Assembly (NCBI GenBank): GCA_028023455.1
Contig: JAQFVV010006203.1
Span: forward strand, 13,184,348-13,248,347
Source: Epiperipatus broadwayi
Taxonomy: Eukaryota > Onychophora > Udeonychophora > Euonychophora > Peripatidae
DNA length: 64,000 nt
Reading direction: 5' to 3'
The notes below the pieces were generated by a model. It searched no databases, was not told the origin of the DNA, and was given only the letters and a program-made list of their open reading frames with translations. This document shows positions 43,201 to 58,200 of this stretch, piece by piece. The number at the start of each line of letters is the position of its first letter. Within the stretch, counting starts at the first letter, position 1. A program made the translations under genes and the position numbers.

Positions 43201-46200
43201 GATAATGAAAGGGTATAAATAACTCCAAAAATTTCGGATATTTTAGAAGATTCTTGGCTTGACAAAGCTAGCTCTGCTTCACCATAATTGATTCAGTCTC
43301 TTATAATTATACTTTTCATTTCATATTAACCTGCTGTGATTCGTAGTGATCAGTTCGGACATTGAATTTATTTTTAAAAATTTGCTGTCACAAGATGTCA
43401 AAATTCACTGCTATATGTATGCTAACCTACAACATGCCTTGCTAACTTAACTAAGGACAGACCTCTGATTCCAAGATGTTCCGTCGCCATGCCATGAAAG
43501 TCTGAAGTAAAAAGGATCCCAAAATACACCTCTACATTTGCCGTCATCATGAAGAGAAGACACCTGAAAGATGAACTTAAAAATAAAAGTACGCACTCCT
43601 TGAAAAACTATGTGAAATCTGTTTTAATTTATTTCTTGTTCTTTCTAGGGTAAATCAATTTAATTAAATCTCCGCTCAATCTAAAAATAAATCTGTAGAT
43701 TTGATAATTATTTAATCTCATATTTATTATATGCATTTGCTTTTCTTTGTGTTTATAGTGTTTCTTGGAATCTTAGTTTTAAGATTCCAAGTTTGTTTTC
43801 AATTTTGTTTATTGGAGAGTGTATTATGAGATTATAGTTTATATTCTTAATACGTCTCCCTTTATTTTATTACCTAATGCTAAATGCTTTGGCAGTTTTT
43901 TTGTAATTTTAATTTGCTCACTTATTCTTATTTTATTAATTAATTTAAGTTACTGTGTTTGCGCTTTTTACAAACAGCAAATCTTTTGGCTGGCAGTTTA
44001 TCGTGTTTGTAATTCTGGTTTTTCTGGAGTTGGAGATTTCCTTTCTTCTTTTCTAGATTACGTAAGATCGTAATCATATTTTTCTTTTGTCTTGTAAGTG
44101 TAAATCAACCATGAATTGCATTAAACTTTGTAGTCATACGGCTATCCTGCCGACCAAATGACATTCTTGTCTCGAAGCATTATTCCGGACAAGTAATGCT
44201 CACTGGTACCGTTTCGTTGATTTCCTACAAGACCATATTTCTTCTTTTATATATCTAAATCAGGAAACTAATATTGTTGTTCTTTTATAAATCACCAGCA
44301 AAAAGATACTCTTAATTCCTGTTTAAATTCTAGGTGATAGAACGTTTCTTTCTGCTAAGGCTTTAAGGTTTTCATATTTTCAGCTCATATATATTCTCTG
44401 ATAAATTAATTTATAAAATCTAGGTCAAATTTTAGTATTTTGTTTGCTAATTTATTTGCTCTTTTATTTTCTTTGCTTTAAATTTGTCAGAGTATGTACT
44501 GAAAATTTAGTTTGTAAACTTATTTGTAATTCTAATTATTTCACTTTCTTGATAAATGCTTGGGCAGACATAACTGGTTTTCTAATTACTTACCTGTCTC
44601 CTATTGAGACTTTTTAATTATTATTCTCAGCTTAATTTTGGCCAATCATTTAGTTGGTGGTTCCCCAGTTTTAACTGTCAGATTTCCTTAAATCAGATAT
44701 TTAATGTTTCATTAATATTAAATCATATATGCTGGAGTATTTTCCTAATTTTACTATTTCATTAGATTGGAGATTTAAGTTTTCTCTTGTTTTATAATTC
44801 ATACTGTGCCAGTCGAATGTGCATACTGGTTTAACCCAGTTCGGAATCTAGACGAAAGTAACTCGAGACCAATCATACGCGAGATATAAAAATCAAAAAT
44901 ACTATGGCCTCTTCTCTATTTGTCTATTTTCGAGTCTAACAATGAAACAACAACATATCCGAGACATGCATAAATTATTTTCTCCACCCAGCTCGCTAGT
45001 ATCAGGCGAGACAATCGACTAGAACTACCTTAAGTGCCTAAAATTAGTGTAATGTGCCAATATATCAAAATATGAATAAGATACTTGTGCTATGCTTGGA
45101 TCATTGTACATTAACCTAATAAATTAATCAAATGTAAGGTTGAAGGAAAACAACAACAAAAGGACTAATGCTTTTACTTTAAAGAAAAATATTCTTTAAT
45201 CAATGATATAAAAAAATTAAGGCCTTAAATCTCAGCTATTCCACAAGTAACACCTAATCAATGATTTTATAAATGAGGCGATCTAATTAAATATGATTTT
45301 GCGGTAGGGCTATTGATTTTCCAATTTAATTTATTTTAACAGCTCGTATCCCCTCGATAAAGCAAGGTTAAATAAAATATTTGGCAAAGCATTTAATCAC
45401 TGCTTTGTGCTGTGCATATGATTTAAAATGTTTGATGATTTTCTTTTTATTACATAACACTTGTCCTTAAGAATATATAAGAACAAAAATACGCTTTATT
45501 GAGGAGATCGGATTGGCAAAAACAAAAAAGAAAACCTGAACTAACACTAAGTCATAAATAATAATTTATAAATTGGAAATATTTTCAATGAAAAAATAAT
45601 CCCAACACACAAAGAAACTAAAATAAATATGTCATGCTTATTTGATTTTATTTAAAAAAATGAGGAATAGTGAAGGAGAGCATTTAGTTATAAAGGATGA
45701 TCAATTTAAATAAAATAAATATATTAGAATTAGATAAATACATAATAAAAAGATAATGAGTTAAATGTGAACAACAAAAGAAAGGTATAGATTTGAAAAC
45801 AAGAAAAGTAAAAGCTCATGAGGAGATGATGAAAGGTTACCGGCACAGGATTTTAGTCTTTGTCCAATTCCCACAACGTGTTGACTTGATTGACATTCAT
45901 AGATTCATTTGTCCGGACAAGGTTCTTATTATTTGAAGCATTGGTATATAGGGCATACAGACAGTTCACAGTTCGGTTCCATTTATATAGTCAACACTCT
46001 TACGGCATTTGATGGATCAGGGCCCCGATGGCAGGCAAAACTGATGGGCTTAGCCGCCGTACATGGTCACGTCCACAAGGTTAAAATAATTTTTGTTATT
46101 TCGCATTATTAAATCAAACTAACTCTCAGCAAAAATCTCTGCAAGAACTTGGAATCGATCTCAACAATAATTTTCAGCAACCATTAGAACAGAAAAATCA

Positions 46201-49200
46201 TAATCATCAGCCGAAACAGAGAATCATAAGACATAGTCGCAGCAGAAGTAGCAGAAGTAAGTAATCATAATCTAATCATCTGAAGTAACTGACGTAGCAG
46301 TAGTAGAAGTAGCTTATTCTGCAATCCTTTGTTCTACCCCACCTTTATATCTTTCCAGCCAATTCTTTTCCTATTGTTTTTCGTATGATTCCATATCTTG
46401 ATAAGCCCCCACACTCTTTTGTTTCAAAGCAACTTTTTTTTACTAAAAATAAACTTTAAGGTTTTATTATCTAATTGTGATTTAATTTCGTAATTTTTTT
46501 ATTAGAGGCCATATTCAATTGCCCCGAATGAAACTCTAATTTATAATGCAATTAATTTAGAAATGTTGGCAGACTTATCTTAAAATAAATCATACGACAT
46601 ATATTTTTAAATAGAAAATAAAACAAAAATATATTATATTTCTTGTAATAAAATGAAGTTTTAGTTTCAACAGAATCCTGCATTAATTTTATATATATAT
46701 ATAAAATACATATTTTGCGGGTTCATCCGTGTTAAAAACTTTTAATATCAATATACTGACGTTTCTACTTGGTCACACAAGCCATCCACAGAGTTATAAA
46801 AAGGTAGAAAGACGGTTGCAGAGGCGCTACAATCACTGGTTTGAATAAAACATTAAAAATCCCACCAATAGCAAAAATGTTAAATTTAAGAATGTTTTTT
46901 AAAGAAATCTTTCCAAATAGGAGGAAGTTTGCACGTATCATCTCGCTTATTGATACAATCTGGCCTTTTAATATGTATATATATATGCTTACAATACATA
47001 CATGCTTCTTTAATAAATTATGATAAACAAATTTTTATGAACAATTTATATTTTGATTAGATTTATTTAAGATGAATCATTTCAACGTAAATAGCTAATT
47101 TCAATGATCGATAAAAAGACAAAACAAAATGCTTTAATTTTCTATTTAATGCAAAACTCTGTTGATACTTGAATATAAACCTAACCCAGGTTTGCAATAT
47201 CATTAGTTTATATAAGGCTGAGAAGCATGAATCTGACTTCCGGATCCATTGCTTCAATAATCCATTGTATTCAGTTACCATTTTTGTGTTCTTGCATTGT
47301 AATCAACTATGGAGATCTTAAACATGGTTTTTCCATGCAGTAGTTCTGTGGACATTATGATGTCATTAGTCAACATGCTAGTTTATGCTTGCCCGCACTG
47401 GTTTCATTGATTCATGCAAGAAACTTTCCTTTGCTATTCATTTTAGAACTTTTGAATAAGGAAATCTGATTTGCTTAGGTGAATCGCCAGCTGAAGAAAA
47501 ATCCTTCCCTCCTTTTTTAATTCTTTATTAGAAAATTAATCTGTCTGCCAGAGCGATGACACTTCATTTTTGTTAGTACACGCCTGACAGAACCGTATTT
47601 ATTGTGTGCAAATCTTTACTTTAAAAATTTTATATTACTCGTAATAAAATTTAAAAAAAATTTAAACTTGATTTTGCTGACATTTGTATTAGTACTTTTA
47701 TTTCTCAATTGTCTGAACAATATTTAAGATCTCTTGTTTTCTCCCAGAGTCTAGTCGGCGCAAACCATCATCATCATGCACTTTTGATCACGGTAAACAA
47801 ATTTTCCATGTGATGTGATGTGATGTATTTGGCTTCTCCTTAAATGAAGTCAAAAATATCTCAGCAATTATGCCCAGATAAATATGTTAGCCACTTTATT
47901 TTCCATTCCCCACTCAAAGTCTTCCCACATTCTGCCCCATCCCATTTCCACAACATAATCTTTGTCAACTCTATGGCCTTTATATCTAAATCCCCCTTAT
48001 TTTTTTGCAAACCCAGCATAAAAACTAATAACTCACTTTCTGTATAGTCACTTTGTTCATACCTATTCTCCCATAACTTCATTATCTGTACCCTTTCTGC
48101 TTTCAAGCATTTACATTCAATCAACAGATGCCTAATATTTTCTATACCTTCCTTACAGAATTTGCACACTAAATCACCCATAGTTTTCCATTTACATGTA
48201 TACTGTCTTGTTGCTAAAGAGCCCATTTGAGCCTTAAACAATAAACTACTTTCCTTACTATTATCATAAATTAACTTGCATCCAATATTCTGTTTACTTC
48301 TATATATATTTAAACTCTTCTTACCCTCCATACTAGTTCTCCATCTCTCCAACTCCCTATTTTTTATTAATGCTTCTATTCTTTTATCCCAATCCTTACC
48401 ACTATAACACTCAACAATCCTCTTAACACAATCATCCCACCTTTTATACAAGTATACTGATATAAATTCTTTATCCAAATCTTTTGCATACCGCATTACC
48501 TTTTTCACCCATCTTGTTACCTGCCCTTTACTCATGACCCAATTAAACACTATTTTAGCTATTCTTTTACTATCCATAAACTGCAATCTACCAAACATTT
48601 TCATTTTACTTTTTGCATCTCTCATATAAAAACTTGACCATCCCATTTCTCCTTGAATTGCCTCCTTTGCTGTCCATATCTCTGCATCTAATGCATGTCT
48701 TCCTACTTCCCTTTGTACTTTCTCTAAATAATCTAAAACCCTTTTACTAACACATAATGCATCATTACCATATGTTAGCCCTGCTACTGCAACTCCCGTC
48801 CATACAATTCTAGCTACATCACCTGATATGCAGTGATCTGGTGGCTCCCTCCGTGATTAAAAGGGGGTTGAGTGACTGTTATAATATATATATGTGTGAG
48901 CTCAAAAATTTCTTTAAACAATACAGAAATTACAAATTCTCAGAGTTTTGGAATTCTTAAATATTAAGCAGTTTTCTTCATACTTGAAATATTGAAATAT
49001 AATCTTCAGCAGACTTTTCTTCAGTTAGTTGTTTAAGCTGTTATAAATTCTTCATGGAGCTGGAACTTGTTTGAAATGAGGTTCCTCTTTTCAGTAACTT
49101 AACAAGGACAGGTGACAAATAATCTTTAATTTGTTCAAAAATTTCTCGAGCAAGTGTTTAATATATCTATTTCATATCTATCAAATGATAAGTGAAGTGA

Positions 49201-52200
49201 AAGTAGTACCAAATGATGTAGTCTACTATAAACCCTGGATGTAAATAGTTAATAAGCATTTAAAATGACTACCCTTATAAAAAAGAACAAACTATTGTTA
49301 CAAATCTGGCAGAAAAGAGCATCTATAGTAAAAAGTATAGTATTCTGAAACAGTATTAATAATTATTTTTTTAAAATAAACTTTCACTGGTGCAATTAGA
49401 TATATGGTAAAGAAAAAAGTTGCATTTCATGAAAATTACATACTTATTTAATGCAGGAGAAAATATAACTTTAATTTCTCCTCATAGAAAAACAATACTT
49501 TATTGTGAACATGAATTTTTTTCTATTATTGCTATACTTTGTCAGTTTGGCCAAAGTTAGTTGACTTTTTTGAGAAATAACTATAATTTAAATAATGAAA
49601 TCATTATATAGGTATTAAAACTAGAAATAAAAATGTTCTATTAATGGTAATAATACAGAAATAGCAGCATTCTTAAAAACGAGTATACTATTATATTACA
49701 TTAAAAAAGTACTTTATTTTGTATATTGTATTATTAAAATCTTCCTTTTTAACCTTTGGAATTTATTATCAAGATTACATAACAAATTTAATAAATTATA
49801 ATTATATTATTCGCTTTTTTAATTGCAAAAAAATATTAAATTTTAGCATTTAAAAATTATAAAAAATTATAATTCAAAATGTATTCTCTTTTTGCTATCC
49901 CTGCCTCCACCCTTCCTTGTTTTGTTTTATAAATTCTTAGAGATCATAAATTATTAGTTTGTAAAAAAAAATAATAATAAAATAGAAAAAGTACAGTAAT
50001 TATTTCTAAAATGTAAACATTACATATTAATAATATAAAAAGACAAATAATTAGCATATCATTGCCAAGTGAAATCTTTATATATTACATAATTATTAAG
50101 AATTATATATATATATATAATAAATTCTCAATAAGATATTAGTATTATATCTATGATTTACTATATATATTACTGAACTATAATTTTAAAAGCTCTTTTC
50201 TCACATAGATCACTTTTTGTTCCATATTAAAATATAAAAATGTTTATCAAATTATAACATATTTCCAGATTTTTCATTATATTTTCTGATATTTAATTAT
50301 TGCAATTTGATTTACAATGTGCCAAATTTCTTGCATTTGCACATGTAACACCATCCACATATGATAATTACTAATGCCTTATTAAGCTAGAGATCACTTT
50401 TAGTCCAGACATAAACTTTAAACTTAATTAAAGATTAATATATCTACTCTCTCTCTAAAAACAACCATGTAGTATACTATAATACAATTCACACATCCAC
50501 TTAAAATATAAGAGTAAAATCATTTCAAAAAGTTCATGACTTTCTAGCTGCACTTCTGAGTTAACCAGAAATCTTCATTTAGCCTGGGACACAATCTCTC
50601 ATGTAATTTCAGATTGTAATCTGGTTGGAATGGAGTCCTGGTTAAGCTAGAAATGGATTTTGGAGATCATTCACCTTTTGTTAAAGTTTTTATTCATACG
50701 TTTCAGGTATGTGTGGTGGAAAAAAAGCTTTATCATACTTACTATACAAGTAAATAATAAATACATTTCTATGCTATGCATACACTAAATGGAATAAATT
50801 TTAATAATTTTTCATGTGCAAATATTACTTTAATCTTGTGAACTATTGCCCACTTTAAAATAAATAGATTGAATTTTTATAAGACAAATATTTTCAATTA
50901 AAAGCCAGTCTCTTAAGTATATGAAAAATCTAATAATTAATTTATCATGCTAAAACATTGATGTGAGTTTAATGTGTATATACATATATATAAATACGGA
51001 AAGCAACCCACACCTAAACAATACCAAACAAAATCAATCAAGAATCTCAATCCGATGTCAAGGCAACCTCCTTCATTAATAAAGATGGATATCCACCTTT
51101 ATCTATGATTTAATATGTTTATATAGACACCAAAGGTTGCAACCTGACTATATATATATAAAAATAAATCTATTTATTTTTAAAATGTAAATAAATTCAT
51201 TTACACAGTATTAAATGTACAACTTGCAAAAAAGAAATAATTATATTCTTGCCAGCAGTCTTACATGAAATGATAATAGCTTTAAATATATACACAATAG
51301 TGACTATACTTATACATATATAATAAATATACTATGTGCAAAACAGAGTACAAACACACATATATATATATATAACCATCAGAAATCAGTCAACACTCAA
51401 ACAATCCCAATATAGATAACAATCAAAAATTTCAAACTGTTGTCAAGGCAACCTCTTTTTAACACTAGAAGTGGAATCCCACCTCCATTAATGGTCCCAT
51501 ATATTTATATAGACACTAAAGATTGCACCTTGACCACAGAGATTGAAATTATTAATAGAAAGAAATTTTTTTTTAAATAAATTTCCTGTAACAAATAAAT
51601 ATAATCTGTTCTGAATAAATTTCCTGTAACAAATAAATATAATCTGTTCTGAATGCGGACTAATAATAGTCAATTATAACATTACAAATTGCAATTATAA
51701 TTTTCAAATTGCACCCAAAGTATTATTTAAATAATAAGTGTAATAATGCTCAAGGCTGAACAGATTTATAAGTAACTATTAGAAACCAGTCAGCACTTAG
51801 ACAATCCCAATATAGATAACAATCAAGAATTTCAAACTTATATATATATATATTGTATTGGACACTACTTCTTTTTATCACCAAAGGCGTCACTAGCCAC
51901 TATCGACCTAGAAAATTTGATTTACAGTGATGAAAAAAGTTAAGTTATAATGAATGTTCTGAAATAAATGCTGCCAGCTAGACTCAGGGAAAGAAAGAAA
52001 TCTTAAACATTGTTCAGACGATTGAGATCCAGGACACAGAAACATATGTCAGTGAAAAACAAATATAATTATTAATAAAAATTTTAATTTTTATTAAATT
52101 AAAAAAATATTAGTCAAAAAAGAAAATATATAAGTTGACCCAAATTCTTCAACCACCTTTGCGTGAAAGTGGGCGAGAATATTATGATATATCAAATACT

Positions 52201-55200
52201 TCGGAAGATAGTTTTATTTTCTCACCTAAATTTTTGTATGACTATCTTGACAATGATTTACCTACTTAACTTCCATCTTCCTTTATTAGAGAAAAATAAT
52301 TTTGGATGGAAGTTCATGAACAGTGCGGAGTGATCTTTCCTTAACCTGGCAAAAACATCCATACAAAACAAGCATGTCATAACCTCCTTAAACACTCATA
52401 AAGGCTAGCATTTATGACCCGACTCTTAAGCTTAATTCCATGCAAGTAAATAGAAAAGATTATAACTTTTTAATCTTTAACATAATAAAGAAAAAGGAAA
52501 TCTCAAAATCTCGAAGGCGTACAAGAAAAACAGAACTACTTAATCAATAAATTGCTAGCCAAAATATCCAAGGTATGCAGAAAACACAAACACACATTAA
52601 AGTAGATTAATTTCAACTAAAATAGGGAACAGGGAAGATAAAAGGAAAATTACTATCATCTCTCAAAAGCTTTAACAACAATTAATAATAATAATAATAA
52701 ACAAAAACGATGAGTATAAAATATTAACTCATAATACACTCTGACAAAATGACAAAACTTGAAATCTTGAACTGATTCCCTACAATTTATAGGTTTTAAA
52801 AATATATATATCTAATAAAAGAAATATTTATAAATTACTAATAATATCAAAATTCCTACTCTTAGGCCTATCATATGTTTTTTTCTTTTTTTTTTGGTAT
52901 AAAGTTTAGAGATTTAAGTCCTGGTTAAAATAGAAGAATGTTCAATTACCTTCCAGGCTTCAGTTGTTCCATCTGATTCATTCCAGCAGTGGGCGCACCA
53001 TTTTATTTTTAGTGGGAATACAATAAGATGAATTTTGATCTCCGTTAATCTGGTCAGAAAGCATGAAGGCAATCTTCAGGACCAGTTTCGAATTACGCAT
53101 TTAAGACATGTTCATGATAACATAATTTTGAGCTTCAGGGTTCATCTTGAAATGTTTTTAGCACTGCATACTTGGATCTTTTCTCCGAGAATAGTAGTTT
53201 TTGCTTCGCAACTAACACAAACCAGAAATTTTCAATTCACAATTCCTAATCTGCAAATTTTAATTCACAATCCGTAATGAGCAAGTAACAAATATACGAC
53301 AACCAATCCGCAATTAGCGAATATAAAAATATATAGCTCACAATTTTCTAATGCCCAAAAATTCTCCTTCGCAATATGTAATTAGCAAATATAAATATAT
53401 ATATATATCTGATGTAATCAAAAATCAGAGCTTTTACATACTATTGTTATCTCCCGCCAGATCTTAAAATCTAACCGGAGCTAGTCTTTATCTCCTGCCA
53501 GATCTTAATTAAAAGTTTTAATCAGGGCTATTGTTTATTTCTTGTTACATCTTAATTAAAATTTCAAACAGGGCTATCTTTTATTTTATCTTTTTAACCA
53601 ATTTTAATAAATTAAAAAATAAATCTCTGTTTGCAAAAATGAAAAGAATTATCTCAATCAAAACTCTTTTAAATCAAAATATTCAAACGATTTCAAAATA
53701 AATCCAGAACATGTATTATGGCACATACACTTACAAACAAAAAATAAAATAAAATACAAACTTTTCTCTTCCTTTTTAAAATCTTTATAGATATACATTT
53801 TAGTTTTGATTTTAGAAGAGATTCTTTTTGAAGTGGAGAAAGTCTCCGATTCAATATATACCTGGGTCTCGTTTTACGCGATAGATAGGTTCCTCAGAAA
53901 ACGCGCAAACGAAAGCGCACAAAAATAGACATAACTTACATTGAAAAAGGGGGGATGTGGTCTATGATTTTTCAAAATTCGTGTAAAAGCAAAGCACCAA
54001 CGTAAAATTACTTTAAAATTCGCGCAAAAAAAAAAAATAAGAAAATAAAATATGACTAATAAAAAATTTCAAATTTGAAAAAAATTGATACAAGACAAAC
54101 TTTTTTTAACTATAATATTTAATTTTATTCAAAATAATATATTTTTATGCATAATTTACAGTACATAATTTACATTTTTTTATACACATTTTAATTATTA
54201 TGATTTTCTGGTGACAACGTAATTAGCAATTAATCTTTGAGACGATCATTTTATTAATTGTTTAAGAAGCTTGCGATATCCAGACATACAACCATTTAGC
54301 TCTCGTTGGAATTTAAGAGCACGTTAATGATTAGTGAGTGTCATTAATAAGAAAATAATAATTGATTACATTCTTTTTTAAAAAGCAAAAACAGAATGTG
54401 ATTTAAAATGCAAAATTAACACGCACAATGTTTGAACAAATTTACATTATAATCTTGTAAAATTTAATATGTGTATACATAAAATGTGGAAATCATGATT
54501 TTAATTTCATTATTGCATAAAATCTTACTATTATAAAGCACTGAAAATATTGAAATTACTAAGATGAAAGTTGAATTCCAATAATGTGCTATTACTTTCA
54601 ATATAATGTAAGTGCGCGAAATTTATTATTTAAGGTAATATCGCATTATCGGAAATCGACTTCCGGTGAAACACGAATCGCGTAACTTCAAAATCATGTT
54701 AAATAAGTCCGCGTAAAAAGAGACCCATGTGTATATATAATATAAACATTTATTCACTAGTGGAATATGTAAGACTCATGGCAATCAATATTTTATGTTA
54801 TATTACTTTGTTTTGCATATTGACAAATTGAAAATTCTGTAATATCTTTTGTTATTTATATATTGTGTATACTGAGTTTATTTTACATAGTTTATATTGA
54901 TACTGTACTGGGTGCGTTTGTAAGAGATGATCCAATGTACTCTATTTGTAGGTTTAGCTGGGTTCAAACCTTATTTATCATAAATTTATAATTTTATAAT
55001 ATATATATTACGTGAACGGACTGGCCCTTCAAGCAGAGGGGAGAATACCATCGATAAACGATACCCACACTCAGACCAAGCTATGCAACGCATAACATGA
55101 TCACATTTCCAGACCGTGGCCCACCTCGACTGCTAGATTCAAACCCCTACTATCCAAGCACTTTATTTGTTTTGAGGTAAACATCAGGTGCCAGCTAGTT

Positions 55201-58200
55201 ACGAGAACTAACATGTTTGGACAGTAGGCTCATAATCCAGTGCTCGAAATATCCCATGACTAGCTCAATCAAATGTAATACAATAACACATAATTGCTTT
55301 AATTTGTGGTAACAGAATTGACCGACAAAATTAAGCTTAAAGATAATTTATTTGACTAAATATTTATTGTTCTAATTTTAACTACTTTTATAGAAACTTA
55401 ATTAAATGAAACAATAACTTATCATCACCTCAAGCACACACATACTACAGTAAGATATACAATATAATATAACAAAGAGTATTAAATAATACAAGGCACT
55501 TAAAATAAATGAAATCAATATAAAATATACTAAAGCATTCACATACACAACATTTCAAAACACACACATCAATAGTTCTTTTGCATACTATAGAGTTCAT
55601 TATTATTTGATTCCGAGAGGCTTCAAATTATTGCAATGGCTACTTTACTTAGAAATGAAAATAAGAAAATGTTATTTATTACCTAGGATTTGAATGTGGA
55701 CTTCTTTCTGGTTGTTACTTCACATGAAAATGTTTCTAACCGGTTAGATTTGAGGTTTTTCTTGTGGAGATTTAATGCTTAGTATTCCAAAGCATTATTC
55801 TTTAAGATAGTCAGATATTGAAAACAGACTTTCAAGTTGTTAGGCAGGCATTACTTTTCTCGGGCAGGTTGGCTGTTTCATCGGACTCAGGCTGGAGCAA
55901 AGTCGTATGTTTCTGCTGATGATTAACAATGCATGATTTATTCTGGATATATAATAGATTGACTGATTAATTGACTGATCTGATCGTGATCTCAATTGTA
56001 ATCTAAATTGATTGTAATCTGAACTGAACTGACTGTCCGATGAAAAAACTGGACTATTTATTAGGATATTCTGTTGTCATTTTGGTGTCCACCAGCTATA
56101 TTTGTTGTTGAAATTCCTTAGATAAGCTTTTAATCCTGTTGTTGGAGATCTTTTAATTAGTTGCCATTGCAAACTTGTTGTTTTGTAGATTTTATTCACG
56201 TCCAGTTTACTGTTCCATTACTTTAGGTGAAGATAATAGTAGCCATTGCAAATTTGTTGTTTTTAATTCATAGCCATTGCAAATTATGTGTTATAATATT
56301 TTTATCTTTCTCACTTCATTTTATTAACATGCACACATTTTCTTATACTTAAAATTAATTCGTCATTTACGCACATATATATATTTCTTTCAAATAACGG
56401 GAAAAGACCTTTTTTCTTTAAATCAAATGAAAAGATAGATATTTTTTATTTCATGTAAAGATTTATGTTTTAAGCTTTCAGTTTTTCTTTTAAGTTATAT
56501 TTCCTACCCCCTTCCAATTAATTAATTGTAACTTTTATTTCAAATTACTAATAACAGAAAAAACAAAACTCTTTAGACTTTTAGTTTTACGTTTCGACAG
56601 CAAACTGCATTTTATTTAATAAAAAACTCTCTAGATTTTTTGTAAACTTATTTATTGATTTATTAACCTTCGCGTTATTTATTATAATTTTATTTTAATA
56701 ATTTTTAGCCAAAAATTATAATGTACAGATAAAATATCGGTACAATACTTAGATAAATAATAGTAAATATACTATTGATACATATTATTAAATTGCAAAA
56801 AAATATAACCTACCTTCCACTTTAATTTGCTGATGCTATATATATTATAAAATTCTTCGAGATTTAAAAAACCAGAACCTGTAGTATTAAGTGTTTTGAA
56901 AGTTAAATATACATCTCTCCTTTCTGAAAAATATATAAATTACTATTAAATATTGAAGCTGCAAAGTTGTCATTTGCTGAATATTAGCCATTAATCATTT
57001 GTTTATTTATATTCATATTGAAACCACTTAGACAAACATTTGCATACATACTGTAGATAACTTAAACTGTATTCAAAATATATTTTCATAAGTTTTGAAA
57101 TGCAATTATATTTCAATTTAAAATAATATTTAGCATGGATTTACACTAATAATCTTTTATTAATAAAAACAAAGATTCAAATAATGTTATGCAGATTATA
57201 AAGCAAAAAAACATTTTTCTAAAAAAGCTCATTTTCAACCCTTTAAAAAAAATATTAAAATTAAAATATTATTATATGATTAAAATTTAAATAAATTATT
57301 AAAATATAATTTTTTTTTTAAAATATAATTACACGCATTAAAAATAATTTCCCAATGTATATAAAAAGTAAAAAAAAATCATAAAATCTGATTCCATTGC
57401 TCTTTAATTTTTTATTTTTCCAATTTTTTAAATTACATTTTCAAGAATGGATTTCTTCAACACTATTCTAAAGCTACCTTTTATAAATATGAATAGTAAA
57501 AAAAATCAAATCATATATTACTTAACTTATTAAACTTGTATTGCAAATATTATATAATGAGCACATTAATAACTCTAAACAAGCTTTTCCGATAAATGCC
57601 GCAAGAGAAAGCATTTAAAATCTCTATCTAGAATTACCCTATCCCTAAACCTGTTTCGAACTGATGGCTGTCTTCAGTGAGATGCTAGAATATTCAGACA
57701 CTAAACCTAAAATACCAACTCAAGTGCAGCATTTATCTAATACTTAACTATTAAATAGAAAATCTGAAATTTTCAGAAATCTATATGTTTTCAAATCCAT
57801 CTATCTAACTTAAATAGCCATATGGGACTGAATAAATTCAGATACACCATATATTAATAGCGTTAGCAATATAACATTATATTAAACATGAATAGTTAAT
57901 ATACACTAAATGATAATGCTATTATTTCCATATCTCCAAAGTTTCTGGCTTTTGCATTATCAGTGAGAATTTACGTTTTCAAATTGAAACTGATATGTTT
58001 ATACATCTATCAACTACTTTTTCACTCCTTTATACTATCAAGATAATAGCATGAATGATAGCACTACCTTCTAATGTCCTTTGATTAGTTGGGCTTACAG
58101 TAGATAATTCCAAAATAAGATTCCAGGACTGGCAAAAATAATCAGTTAATAATGAGAAAGAAATATGTGAGTTAAGATGGTAAGTAAGGATTTTGGAGAA

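Larger units (their letters stand above)
37376..56813. other. 19.4-kb TPC intron between exons c and d
   Basis: Carries the gypsy remnant and LTR, a palindromic MITE, the truncated LINE, the 160-bp repeats, the Tigger-type MITE and several small arrays. 41302-43140, 48900-50970 and 51850-53220 are AT-rich with TA microsatellites and nothing assignable; 46720-46840 has a TTATAAAAAGG motif of uncertain meaning. Confidence 0.65.

Noticed and set aside
43200-43320. TATA box plus initiator, possible host promoter
   Set aside because: No coding sequence downstream on the plus strand; more likely a retroelement promoter relic, listed only as a lead.
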